Of a stretch of 64,000 nucleotides of DNA, positions 35,967 through 44,522 are shown piece after piece. Position 1 is the first letter of the stretch, and each line of letters opens with the position of its first letter. The position numbers were made by a program, and so were the translations under genes. Source of the DNA: Phycisphaerae bacterium (GTDB lineage Bacteria; Planctomycetota; Phycisphaerae; Phycisphaerales; SM1A02); contig JAEUIU010000060.1 in the NCBI GenBank assembly GCA_016795065.1, positions 1-64,000 of the forward strand. The letters are read 5' to 3'. Below the pieces are notes generated by a model. That model was not told the DNA's origin and ran no database searches. It saw only the letters and a list, made by a program, of their open reading frames with translations.

Positions 35967-37259
35967 ATGCTTCCCTCCCCGCCGAAGGCAGTTCGACACC
36001 ACCTCACCGCCCTTCTCCGTCCAGGTGTGCTGTGCTGCCTGGCGACCCTTGTGTTGACATCAGGCTGCGCCAGCAACAAGGCTGCGAAGCCCACCCCGGC
36101 GGACTCGCGACAGTACTCCTTCTGGCCGCCGCCGCCATCGGAGCCGAAGATCCAGTTCCTGAGGTCGTTTGGCAGTTCCACGGACGTCACTGGCGTCGAG
36201 CAGAGCGGGTTCGACAAACTCGTCTTTGGCGAGGAGAACAAGAACACCGCCGAGATCAACAAGCCCTATGGGGTCGCAAGCCATCACGGCCGCATCTATA
36301 TCTGCGACATCCGCAACACCGGACTGATGGCGATGGACCTCGCCAAGCAGCAGACCCGCCTCCTCGGAACGACTGGGCAGTACAAGCTCATGCAGCCAGT
36401 CGACGTCGAGGTCTCGCCGGACGGCATGATCTACGTCGCCGACTCTCGTCGCGGCATCGTGGTCTTCGACGCCAGTGAACGTTACGCCGGCACCTTCGCT
36501 CGCGAGAAGTTCGAACCGATCGGCGTTGCCGTGCATGGCGACCTGATCTACGCCTGCAACCGCGTGTCGCAGCTCGTCGAGGTGATGAACCGGACCGACG
36601 GCACGCTCATCAAGACGATTGGATCCGTTGGCGATGACGACGGCCAGTTCCGGCTCCCGCTGGGCATCGACACGGACAAGGATGGCAACATCCACGTCGT
36701 CGATTTCATGCGCTGCCGGCTCCAGAAATTCGCTCCCGATGGCAAGTTCCTGGCGGGCGCCGGCTCGGCCGCGGACACCGCAGGTAACTTCGTCAAGCCC
36801 AAGCACGTCACGATTGATCGCATGGGAAACCTGTTTGTCGTGGATGCCGCGTTCCAGAACGTGCAGGTCTTCGACAAGGACTATCAACTGCTCTCGTCAT
36901 TCGGCGGTGGCGGAGGATTCCCGGGAGCGATGAACCTGCCGGCAGGCATCGCCGTCTTTGATGGCGATCCGCAACTTTTCGGCCAGTTCGCCCATCCGTT
37001 CTTCGACACACCGACGATCGTTCTCGTTTCCAATCAGTTCGGACGAGCCAAAGTGTCGGCCTATGGCGTTGGACAGTTGAAGGCAGGCCACACGGGCAAG
37101 GAACTTGCCGCGTCGCTCGTCCCCATTCCGGTCGATACCCCAGACGCGAAGCCGAACCCACTCAGTGGCCTTGAGAATCAACCGCTTCCCGAGGATCTCC
37201 CGCCACCAGAAGCCGGTCCCAGTACACCGACCGAGGGTAGTGCTGCTCAACCGAAGTGA
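35967..37259 (+). CDS. NHL-repeat beta-propeller lipoprotein (first of two)
   Basis: The start at 35967 follows a GAGG box and gives a lipoprotein signal (LLRPGVLCCLATLVLTSGC). The 430-residue product then has a FWPPPPSEPKIQFLRSF entry segment and six NHL-type repeats (KPYGVASHHGRIYICD, QPVDVEVSPDGMIYVAD, EPIGVAVHGDLIYACN, LPLGIDTDKDGNIHVVD, KPKHVTIDRMGNLFVVD, LPAGIAVF) forming a probable six-bladed propeller, then a Pro-rich tail. It is a paralogue of the protein at 40066, with the same entry motif. Gene order NHL-cytochrome-barrel-NHL-cytochrome suggests an extracellular or periplasmic scaffold for the cytochromes. Confidence 0.85.
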   Translation: MLPSPPKAVRHHLTALLRPGVLCCLATLVLTSGCASNKAAKPTPADSRQYSFWPPPPSEPKIQFLRSFGSSTDVTGVEQSGFDKLVFGEENKNTAEINKPYGVASHHGRIYICDIRNTGLMAMDLAKQQTRLLGTTGQYKLMQPVDVEVSPDGMIYVADSRRGIVVFDASERYAGTFAREKFEPIGVAVHGDLIYACNRVSQLVEVMNRTDGTLIKTIGSVGDDDGQFRLPLGIDTDKDGNIHVVDFMRCRLQKFAPDGKFLAGAGSAADTAGNFVKPKHVTIDRMGNLFVVDAAFQNVQVFDKDYQLLSSFGGGGGFPGAMNLPAGIAVFDGDPQLFGQFAHPFFDTPTIVLVSNQFGRAKVSAYGVGQLKAGHTGKELAASLVPIPVDTPDAKPNPLSGLENQPLPEDLPPPEAGPSTPTEGSAAQPK

Positions 37260-37341
37260 GGTCGCAGCGAGGTGGCATGCGGGCGAGTAGCCTGTCCACG
37301 TTAGGAGACTGGCGATCATCCGAGGGAACACGGTTCGACGA

Positions 37342-38016
37342 TTGACAGGTCCCAGAGCCAGACTTGGCTTGTGGGCTTTGATCGGCGCGGCCATGGCGTG
37401 GGTCGGGTGCAGCGTTGAGCGCGACTACAAGATGCTCAGCCTCTTCTTCGACGGCGTGCCAGATCCATCCATCATCCGTTCGAACGCGGACGCCATCCGA
37501 TTCGCGAAGGAAACGGGCGGCACCGTTTACACCCATGAGCCCTTCGCCAACAACCAGTGCGGGGAATGCCACAAGGACCTGTCGGGCGAGATGGCCCGCA
37601 AGGTGGACCCGACGCTCTGTTTCCGTTGCCACGAGGCAGCCGCGAACGAGCATCCCAAAATGCACGGTGCGGTCAGCGCTGGAGCCTGTGTCTTTTGCCA
37701 CAGTCCGCACGAGTCAACCATCAAGCATCTTCTGCGGGACCGTGCTCCGAAGATCTGTATTCAGTGCCATACGGCCAAGAGTTTCGGCGATCCGCCAGCC
37801 CCCGTCCACGCGGACATGAATCGCGATTGCCTCGAATGCCACTTTGGTCATGGAGGCCCGGAGCGGTTCTTCCTGCGATCGGGATGGCTTGAGACCATGC
37901 CAGGCGAACCGCAGGGGATTTCCGATGAGGCCGCGCCGGGTCCAGAAGGAGACCCGCCCGTGGACTCGACGGCTCCGCCTCCGCCTCCGTCCCCCACGGA
38001 GCCATCTGGCCCGTAA
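37342..38016 (+). CDS. Pentahaem cytochrome lipoprotein
   Basis: Translation appears to start at TTG (37342), because the lipoprotein signal (GLWALIGAAMAWVGC) needs the residues before the first in-frame ATG. The 224-residue product has five CXXCH motifs: CGECH, CFRCH, CVFCH, CIQCH and CLECH. They are spaced as paired 'doubled CXXCH' modules with HG/HS ligand-type histidines, and an acidic/Pro-rich tail follows. It lies 5 bp before the beta-barrel gene. A lipoprotein cytochrome encoded beside a barrel is what a porin-cytochrome conduit needs. Confidence 0.88.
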   Translation: MTGPRARLGLWALIGAAMAWVGCSVERDYKMLSLFFDGVPDPSIIRSNADAIRFAKETGGTVYTHEPFANNQCGECHKDLSGEMARKVDPTLCFRCHEAAANEHPKMHGAVSAGACVFCHSPHESTIKHLLRDRAPKICIQCHTAKSFGDPPAPVHADMNRDCLECHFGHGGPERFFLRSGWLETMPGEPQGISDEAAPGPEGDPPVDSTAPPPPPSPTEPSGP

Positions 38017-38021
38017 GCGTC

Positions 38022-40064
38022 ATGCGAGTTTCCGCCGCCCGAATCCCCGCTGGAATGTCCATGGCGATTGTCGCTGCGCTGCCGTTCGGGCTCGCTCGCT
38101 TGGCCAACGCCCAGGATGTCATTCAGGAAGAGGGTGGCCCGGTCATCGTCGGTGAAACCGAGGAATGGGAAGGGCTTCGGTTCGAGCCCTTCCACTTCGC
38201 GTTCGACCTCTATGGCCGTGTTGAAGAGAACAAGATCTCGACGCTCGGGGTAAGCCGACGCGAGAGCTACAAGGAGATCCGGGCGACGGGGAGCGCCTGG
38301 AGTCGCGGCTACATCGGCCATCCCAATTTCATCGAGCTCAACCTCGCTGGCACCTTTGGCCTCAGCCAACAGTTCATTGACAGCGAGTCGAACAACCGGC
38401 ACGAGACGCCACTGGAGTCGATCGACGAGTACGACGTGTCGGCGAACATCCTCCCTCACTCCGACTACCCCACGACGATCTATTCTCGCCGCAACCACAA
38501 CTACCTGACCCAACAGTTCGGCGACACGCTGGACAGTCTCGTGACCGAAACGGGCGTGCAGGCGTCGCTGCGTGAGACTGACTTCCCAACCACGCTGCAC
38601 TACTTCCATCGTACGGAAGAGCAGTCCAGCAATCTGAGCCCGACGAACTTCTCGATCGAGCAGGACACCTTCGAGTGGCTCTCGACGTGGCGCCCCGCAG
38701 AGAACCAGCAGCTCACGTGGGACTACACCCTCGACAGCGTTACCGAGACCGGTGACCTTCGGCCAACCAATGATTTCCTTCGCCAGCACGCGATCGCCAC
38801 CCACGAACTCACTTTTGGCGAGAACGACCAGCATCGACTCCGAAGTAACTTCTTCGGGTACAACGAGACCGGCGACACCGAGTACTCCCGATTGCGGCTC
38901 GATGAGTCGCTCAATCTCCGGCACACGCCGCGGTTTGAGACCCTCTACAACTACTCAACCGATTGGTCGAAGTACAACGGCGAGAACAGCTTCTTCAACC
39001 GCGGAAGCGCGGGACTTCGCCACAAGCTCTTCGAGAGTCTCTGGACCAGCTTTGACGTCGGCGCCAGCTCGCTCTCGTTGCCCGAGGACAATTACACCAG
39101 TGACCAGTACTTCACCGATCTGGACTTGGACTACAAGAAAAAGGTCCCCTATGGCGAGCTGAGCGCCTCGGTGGGACTTGGCTTTGACTTCCAGGCCGAC
39201 AGCGACCGTGGCAGCCCGATCAGCATTCTGAATGAGGGACATGTTGTCCCGGTGAACGGCATCGTCGAGATTCAGAAACAAAACGTCACGCCGGGTTCGA
39301 TTACCGTCACCGACGCAAGCGGCTTCATTCAGTACGTTGAGGGGATCGACTACACCCTTGAGTACTTCCCCGACCGAGTCGAGATCCGGCGTATCCTCGG
39401 CGGTGCGATCAGCGACGGGCAGGCACTGCTGGTCGACTATGACATTGGCCCGCAACCGGGCGCGGACACCACGACGTGGACCATGTCGAGCAATGTGCGC
39501 TACGACTTCGAAGAGGGCTTTCTACGCGGAGTCGGGCTCTTCGCTCGCTATCTGCATCAGGACCAGGATCGCCGCTCCGACGATCCGGACGTGATCATCC
39601 CAGCCGACGTCGACGATGTCACCGTCGGCGCCGACTATCGTCTCGGCTACCTGCTGGTCTCCGGCGAACAGCAGTGGCACCAAAGCACGCTCTCTCCATA
39701 CGATGCGACCCGCTTCAATGCCCACTACCGGCTGCCGCTCGGGGTCGGCAGCACCCTTGACGCGTTCGCCGGATATGACCTGGTGGAACGCACTTCAGAA
39801 AATACGAGTTCGACCATCAGCACCGTAAAAGGGCGCTGGACCCAGCGGGTCGACCGTAACCTCTCGTTTGCGGTCATTGCCACGTGGCGCAACGAACATG
39901 AAGATCCGGGCATCAACATCGATGCGTTCGAGCAACGGCTTGAGGTGACCTGGAAGTACCGCCAGACGAGCGTCTATGGTTCCATTGCCAACTCGTTTGT
40001 CGACTCCGACACCGACTACTCGACCTACCTGACCGTTCAGCTTGGGCTGCGAAGGGAATTCTGA
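38022..40064 (+). CDS. Outer-membrane beta-barrel, probable cytochrome-conduit porin
   Basis: The 680-residue product has a signal peptide (AAVALPFGLARLANAQ-type, cut near residue 31) and alternating aromatic/polar beta strands throughout. It ends in a terminal Phe (LGLRREF), the usual barrel-assembly signal. No cysteine occurs in the whole protein, so the CXXC of MtrB is absent. A segment of about 90 residues near 395-490 (VEIQKQNVTPGSITVTDASG, GIDYTLEYFPDRVEIRRI) looks like a soluble beta-sandwich insert. Length is close to MtrB/PioB-class barrels (about 700). It sits between the pentahaem lipoprotein and a second NHL lipoprotein with 1-5 bp gaps. The electron-conduit role is inferred from context. 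Confidence 0.8.
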   Translation: MRVSAARIPAGMSMAIVAALPFGLARLANAQDVIQEEGGPVIVGETEEWEGLRFEPFHFAFDLYGRVEENKISTLGVSRRESYKEIRATGSAWSRGYIGHPNFIELNLAGTFGLSQQFIDSESNNRHETPLESIDEYDVSANILPHSDYPTTIYSRRNHNYLTQQFGDTLDSLVTETGVQASLRETDFPTTLHYFHRTEEQSSNLSPTNFSIEQDTFEWLSTWRPAENQQLTWDYTLDSVTETGDLRPTNDFLRQHAIATHELTFGENDQHRLRSNFFGYNETGDTEYSRLRLDESLNLRHTPRFETLYNYSTDWSKYNGENSFFNRGSAGLRHKLFESLWTSFDVGASSLSLPEDNYTSDQYFTDLDLDYKKKVPYGELSASVGLGFDFQADSDRGSPISILNEGHVVPVNGIVEIQKQNVTPGSITVTDASGFIQYVEGIDYTLEYFPDRVEIRRILGGAISDGQALLVDYDIGPQPGADTTTWTMSSNVRYDFEEGFLRGVGLFARYLHQDQDRRSDDPDVIIPADVDDVTVGADYRLGYLLVSGEQQWHQSTLSPYDATRFNAHYRLPLGVGSTLDAFAGYDLVERTSENTSSTISTVKGRWTQRVDRNLSFAVIATWRNEHEDPGINIDAFEQRLEVTWKYRQTSVYGSIANSFVDSDTDYSTYLTVQLGLRREF

Positions 40065-40065
40065 C

Positions 40066-41253
40066 GTGAACGATCGCAAGCGGAACGAACCGATGTTGGA
40101 CGCGAGGCGCGCGATGCGGCTCGGGGCGACCATCGCGCTCGGCTGCGCGGCACTCAGCGGCTGCGCCTCCCCGGCCGGTCCCGTCTTCCCGCCGTTGACC
40201 GAAGCTCGCGTCTTTCCGCCGCCACCTGACGCACCTCGCATTCGCTACGTCGGTAGCCTCAGCACCGAGGCCGATCTCAAGGCGGGCAAGTCGGCCCTGG
40301 AGAGTTTCGGCGAAGCCCTCTTCGGCAAGAGCTCGGTCCGCTCGATGCTCTCGCCCTATGCCATCTACGCCCGCGGCAACGAGCTCTTCGTCTGCGACGG
40401 CAGCGCCCAGGTCCTCCACGTCTTCGATCTTGAGACGCGTGCCTATCGCCAGTGGCGACCAGATGTCGAGCCCAACGGTCAGACTCATGCGGCCGCCGAC
40501 GCAGATGCAGGCGCAGCGAGCCGGTTGCGCTTCAGTCAGCCCGTTGCGCTCACAGGCGACGCCCAAGGCCGGATCTACGTGGCCGACTCGGTGGCTGGAG
40601 CCATCTTCGTCTTCGACGCGACCGGGCATTGCCTCGGCGATCTCGGCTTCGGCACGCTGAAGCGCCCTTGCGGCATCGCCTACGACCCCCTACGCGACCG
40701 CCTCCTCGTGACCGATAGTGGCCACCATCAGCTATTGGTTCTCTCCACCGACGGAACACTTGTCGCTGCGATCGGCACCCGCGGCACCGCCGCGGGCGAG
40801 TTCAACTTCCCGACCAACGTCACGATCGATCACACCGGACGAGTCTTCGTGAGTGACACGCTCAATTTCCGCGTGCAGGTCTTCGACACTGACCTCAAGC
40901 CGATGGGGCAAATCGGACGCCTGGGGGACATGCCCGGCTACTTCGCCCAACCCAAGGGGGTCGCCGTCGACAGCGAGAACCACGTCTATGTGGTCGATTC
41001 GCAGTTCGAGGCCGTGCAGATCTTCACCCCCGAAGGCCAGCTTCTCTTGAGCTTTGGGGAGGAAGGGTCCGGTCAAGGCGAGTTCTGGCTTCCAGCCGGG
41101 ATCTTCATTGACCTCAACGATCGGATCTGGATCGCCGATTCCTACAACCGGCGGGTCCAGGTCTTTGATTATCTTCGGGAACCCCTCCCCGCTTCAGCCG
41201 CCCCCTCGCCTTCTCCCGATCAGCCTGCCGCCACCACCGAGCCTCGCCCATGA
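40066..41253 (+). CDS. NHL-repeat beta-propeller lipoprotein (second of two)
   Basis: A GTG at 40066, placed 8 nt after GAAGGGA and 1 nt after the barrel stop, is the preferred start; ATG 40093 is the alternative. The 395-residue product has a lipobox (CAALSGC), the entry segment FPPPPDAPRIRYVGSL and six NHL repeats (QPVALTGDAQGRIYVAD, RPCGIAYDPLRDRLLVTD, FPTNVTIDHTGRVFVSD, QPKGVAVDSENHVYVVD, LPAGIFIDLNDRIWIAD among them). It overlaps the next cytochrome gene by 4 bp. It is the paralogue of the 35967 protein. Confidence 0.87.
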   Translation: MNDRKRNEPMLDARRAMRLGATIALGCAALSGCASPAGPVFPPLTEARVFPPPPDAPRIRYVGSLSTEADLKAGKSALESFGEALFGKSSVRSMLSPYAIYARGNELFVCDGSAQVLHVFDLETRAYRQWRPDVEPNGQTHAAADADAGAASRLRFSQPVALTGDAQGRIYVADSVAGAIFVFDATGHCLGDLGFGTLKRPCGIAYDPLRDRLLVTDSGHHQLLVLSTDGTLVAAIGTRGTAAGEFNFPTNVTIDHTGRVFVSDTLNFRVQVFDTDLKPMGQIGRLGDMPGYFAQPKGVAVDSENHVYVVDSQFEAVQIFTPEGQLLLSFGEEGSGQGEFWLPAGIFIDLNDRIWIADSYNRRVQVFDYLREPLPASAAPSPSPDQPAATTEPRP

Positions 41254-42878
41254 CCGCCCATCGCCTTCCATCCGTTGCGACCCTCCTCGCGGCGGTGTCC
41301 TTCGCCTCGGCGGCACATGCACAGATGCAGAGTGTCGTGATCAGTCCCCACAACCTCTCCGCAAGCGGACCGGGACAGATTCGGGCGACGAGCGAACAGG
41401 AGATCTGCATTTTCTGCCACACGCCGCACAACGCGACGGCGATCAAGCCCCTCTGGAACCGCGAGCTGCCGACCAGTTCCTACACCGTCTACAGCAGCCG
41501 CTCGCTCGACGCCCAGCCGGGCCAGCCGACCGGAGCATCGAAACTCTGCCTCTCCTGCCACGACGGGACCATCGCTCTCGGCAACGTGGTGTCGCGCGAT
41601 CAGGTCATTTCCATGGCTGCAGGAGTCACGGTTCTCCCTCCCGGAGCGAGCAACCTCGGGACCGATCTCTCCGACGACCATCCGATTTCGTTCGTGTACG
41701 ACAGCGCCCTCTGGCAGAAGGACTTGAAGCTGGTACACCCCTCGGGGCTTCCGAGCGCTCTCAAGCTCGACCCGAATCAGGAACTCCAATGCACCACCTG
41801 CCACGACGCCCACAACAACGTCTATGGCGACTTCCTGACGATGTCGAACCTGACATCGGGACTCTGCACAAGCTGTCACAACATCTCGTCGACCACGATC
41901 ACCTCCCACACCTCCTGCGCATCCTGCCACAAGACCCACACCTCACCGAGCGGACCCTACCTGCTCGGTCATGAGCGCATTTCGACGACATGCACCGGAT
42001 GCCACGACGGTTCGCATCCGGGAGCCAAAAACGTGGCCGCCGACTTGAACAAGTTCAGCGTCCACGACACCGAGAGCCCCGTGGATCCGCCCGAACCGCT
42101 TTTCGGGCATGCGACCTGCGCCGACTGCCATGAACCACATTCGATGAAGACCGGCCTCGCTGTGGCTCCCGCCATCCAGCCGACGCTGGGCACGATCAAC
42201 GGGGTCAACGTCTCTGGCGCACCGATTGACGTCGCCCAGAACGAGTTCCAGGTCTGCTTCAAGTGCCACGCAGATCAGAACGCCATCTCGCAGCCCTTGG
42301 TCCCGCGGGTCATTGCACAACTCAATACCCGATTGGAGTTCGCGTTGAACGCCGTTTCGTTCCATCCGGTCGAGGGGCCGGGGAAGAACGCGAATGTGCC
42401 GAGCCTCAAGGCGCCATGGACGACCGCGAGCGTCATGTACTGCTCTGACTGCCACAACTCCAACACCGGAACCAAGGCCGGCGGTAGCGGCCCCAACGGC
42501 GTACACGGCTCTGCCTTTGAGCCGCTGCTGATCGCCCGTTACGAGACCGCGGATCAGACGATCGAGAATGCCAGCGTGTACGCCCTGTGCTATCGATGCC
42601 ACAACCGCACCGGGAACAACGGGATCCTGTCTGACAAGTCCTTCAAGCTCCACAAGAAGCACATCGTGGACGAACGGACCCCATGTTCAGCCTGCCACGA
42701 TGCCCACGGCATCTCCAGCCTCCAAGGCAACCAAACCAACAACTCCAACCTGATCAATTTCGATCTCTCGATCGTGCAAACCTACAACGGACAGCGTAAG
42801 TGGGTCGATCTGGGCCTCTACCACGGCTCATGCACACTGACGTGCCACGGTGAACAGCACAACAACGAAGACTATTGA
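41250..42878 (+). CDS. Secreted multihaem cytochrome with 11 CXXCH and one CX3CH motif
   Basis: The 542-residue product has a signal peptide (ATLLAAVSFASAAHAQ). Motifs in order are CIFCH, CLSCH, CTTCH, CTSCH, CASCH, CTGCH, CADCH, CFKCH, CSDCH, CYRCH, CSACH, and at the C-terminus CTLTCH (three residues between the cysteines). The first 150 residues match the tetrahaem protein at 35013. Signal peptide and position after the barrel and NHL genes fit a periplasmic or exported terminal cytochrome of the conduit. It is the last gene of the plus-strand operon; the convergent minus-strand cytochrome gene ends 42 bp further on. Confidence 0.93.
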   Translation: MTAHRLPSVATLLAAVSFASAAHAQMQSVVISPHNLSASGPGQIRATSEQEICIFCHTPHNATAIKPLWNRELPTSSYTVYSSRSLDAQPGQPTGASKLCLSCHDGTIALGNVVSRDQVISMAAGVTVLPPGASNLGTDLSDDHPISFVYDSALWQKDLKLVHPSGLPSALKLDPNQELQCTTCHDAHNNVYGDFLTMSNLTSGLCTSCHNISSTTITSHTSCASCHKTHTSPSGPYLLGHERISTTCTGCHDGSHPGAKNVAADLNKFSVHDTESPVDPPEPLFGHATCADCHEPHSMKTGLAVAPAIQPTLGTINGVNVSGAPIDVAQNEFQVCFKCHADQNAISQPLVPRVIAQLNTRLEFALNAVSFHPVEGPGKNANVPSLKAPWTTASVMYCSDCHNSNTGTKAGGSGPNGVHGSAFEPLLIARYETADQTIENASVYALCYRCHNRTGNNGILSDKSFKLHKKHIVDERTPCSACHDAHGISSLQGNQTNNSNLINFDLSIVQTYNGQRKWVDLGLYHGSCTLTCHGEQHNNEDY

Positions 42879-42920
42879 CAGCCAAGAGCAGGACGGCCTC
42901 GCGATCGGCGCGTTACCGTC

Positions 42921-44522
42921 TTACCGGCGCGGCCCCTGCTTCGGACTCAGGTCCGGCTTCGGAACAGCCTGAAGCCGGTCGTATGTGCGGGACTGGTGGC
43001 ATCCTGCCGCACAGGTCCCGCCGTTGTCAGTCTTCGTGAACTTGATCGGGATCTCCCACTGGCCGAAGGGCGTCGATTCGCGAAGCTGGCGGTCGTTCAC
43101 GGCCGAGTGGGTCGCGTGGCAACTGCGGCAACTGCGACCGTTGTCGCCGGGCCCGATGACGTGGGCGTAGTGCAGGTTCTCCTCACCGTTCCGGAAGGAG
43201 GTCGCGCTGTTGGTGGTCTTCTCGGTCACGAGCTCGCGCTTGTGGCAGGAGAAGCAGAGGTCGTATGCGTTGCTGTTGAATGGCTGGTAGAACTCTTGCG
43301 AGTAGGGCTTCGTGAGCAGCGCTCGATGCGTGCCACCGTGAACCTCATGGCAGCCGCTGCAGAGTCCCTCGACCAGCGGGCCGTGCAGGTGATGGCCCTT
43401 CTCTTTCATCGACGAAACGCTCTCGACCATGCTGCCGTCGGCCCGCTTGACCGGGGCGTTGTGGCATTCGAGACAGAGCTTGGTGGAAACCGAGCGAAGC
43501 AGGTTCTGATCGGTGCTCGTGTGCGGGGTGTGGCAGTTGAGGCAGGCCCGATCGACAGTGACCGCCGAGTGCTTAACGGTTGAGCCGGCGATTGCGGTGG
43601 CGATCGGCTCGTGGCAGGAAGTGCAGAGCCCAGCGACGTCCTGCTTCAGGAGGGCCGGCTCCTTCGAGGCATGCTGCTCATGGCACTGGGTGCATTCGCC
43701 CTCCAGAGGCTTGTGCACGATGAAGGCTGCCGTGGGGGTTGAACTCGGTGTCTCGTCGTCATGTTCGCCGCTGGCCAGGACTCTCGGCTGTCCCGCAAGC
43801 GCCTCGGCGCCGTCCGCCCCGACGGACGACGGCCCGTGGGCCGGGCCCGCAACGGAAGCGACCTGAGGATGCCCGACGTTCTCGTGGCATCGCAGGCACA
43901 GGGCCTTGCCTTCCTCGATCATGAGTTTCGGCAATTCGGACGTGTGGGCCTTGTGACATCCCAGGCAGTCGCCCTTGGCGATCGGGGAGTGGACGTGCGG
44001 CCGTCCCTCCAACACCGCGGCATGGCAACTGAGGCACATCTCGCTGGTGGTGTTGGCCTTGATCAGCCGTCGCTGCACCGAACCGTGCGGCGAGTGGCAT
44101 CCGATGCACTTCCCTTCCTCGACCGGCTTGTGCACATGAAGCCCGGCGTTGTCGGTCTTCCCGATGTGGCAGAAGTTGCAGAGGGCCTGCCCCTCGTGGC
44201 GAAGGGTGAAGGTGTGCTTGGTTTCGTCGGCATTCTTGTGGCAGACGTCGCAGGCTCCGGCCGCGACGGGGGCATGGAGGAACGCGAAGTCGATCTCCTT
44301 CGCGTGGCAGCCGCTCGTTGTGCAGTTGGGCATCCGGGTCGTCGGGCGGGCATTCGGATCGATGTCCCCACCCGCTTGGGCCGGACGATCCGCCGGAAGC
44401 GCTGGCTTGTCGCTTTGCGGTGCGGACGGGTTCTCGCCTGTCGCAGCTCCAGCGAAGGCCACTGCGATCACCGCCGTGATCGACATGCCCCAGATCACGA
44501 CCTTGACGCCGACGGAACTCAC
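42921..44522 (-). CDS. 15-motif multihaem cytochrome (paralogue 1)
   Basis: The 533-residue product has a signal peptide or anchor (VVIWGMSITAVIAVAFAGAA). It carries 13 CXXCH motifs (CDVCH, CNFCH, CIGCH, CLSCH, CLGCH, CLRCH, CTQCH, CTSCH, CLNCH, CLECH, CSGCH, CFSCH, CRSCH), preceded by a CX4CH (CTTSGCH) and ended by a CX3CH (CAAGCH). The array is made of 'doubled CXXCH' modules with His in HxHxP spacers (LHVHKPVEEGKC, HVHSPIAKGDC). Overall plan, spacing and C-terminus (NLHYAHVIGPGDNGRSCRSCH, then GGTC...CHQSRTY) match the protein at 50902. It overlaps the stop of the NapC-like gene by 4 bp and is co-transcribed with it. Confidence 0.93.
   Translation of the reverse strand: MSSVGVKVVIWGMSITAVIAVAFAGAATGENPSAPQSDKPALPADRPAQAGGDIDPNARPTTRMPNCTTSGCHAKEIDFAFLHAPVAAGACDVCHKNADETKHTFTLRHEGQALCNFCHIGKTDNAGLHVHKPVEEGKCIGCHSPHGSVQRRLIKANTTSEMCLSCHAAVLEGRPHVHSPIAKGDCLGCHKAHTSELPKLMIEEGKALCLRCHENVGHPQVASVAGPAHGPSSVGADGAEALAGQPRVLASGEHDDETPSSTPTAAFIVHKPLEGECTQCHEQHASKEPALLKQDVAGLCTSCHEPIATAIAGSTVKHSAVTVDRACLNCHTPHTSTDQNLLRSVSTKLCLECHNAPVKRADGSMVESVSSMKEKGHHLHGPLVEGLCSGCHEVHGGTHRALLTKPYSQEFYQPFNSNAYDLCFSCHKRELVTEKTTNSATSFRNGEENLHYAHVIGPGDNGRSCRSCHATHSAVNDRQLRESTPFGQWEIPIKFTKTDNGGTCAAGCHQSRTYDRLQAVPKPDLSPKQGPRR

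Noticed and set aside
42879-42920. Terminator between the convergent cytochrome genes at 42878 and 42921
   Set aside because: Only scattered short complementarity was found, no clean stem-loop.
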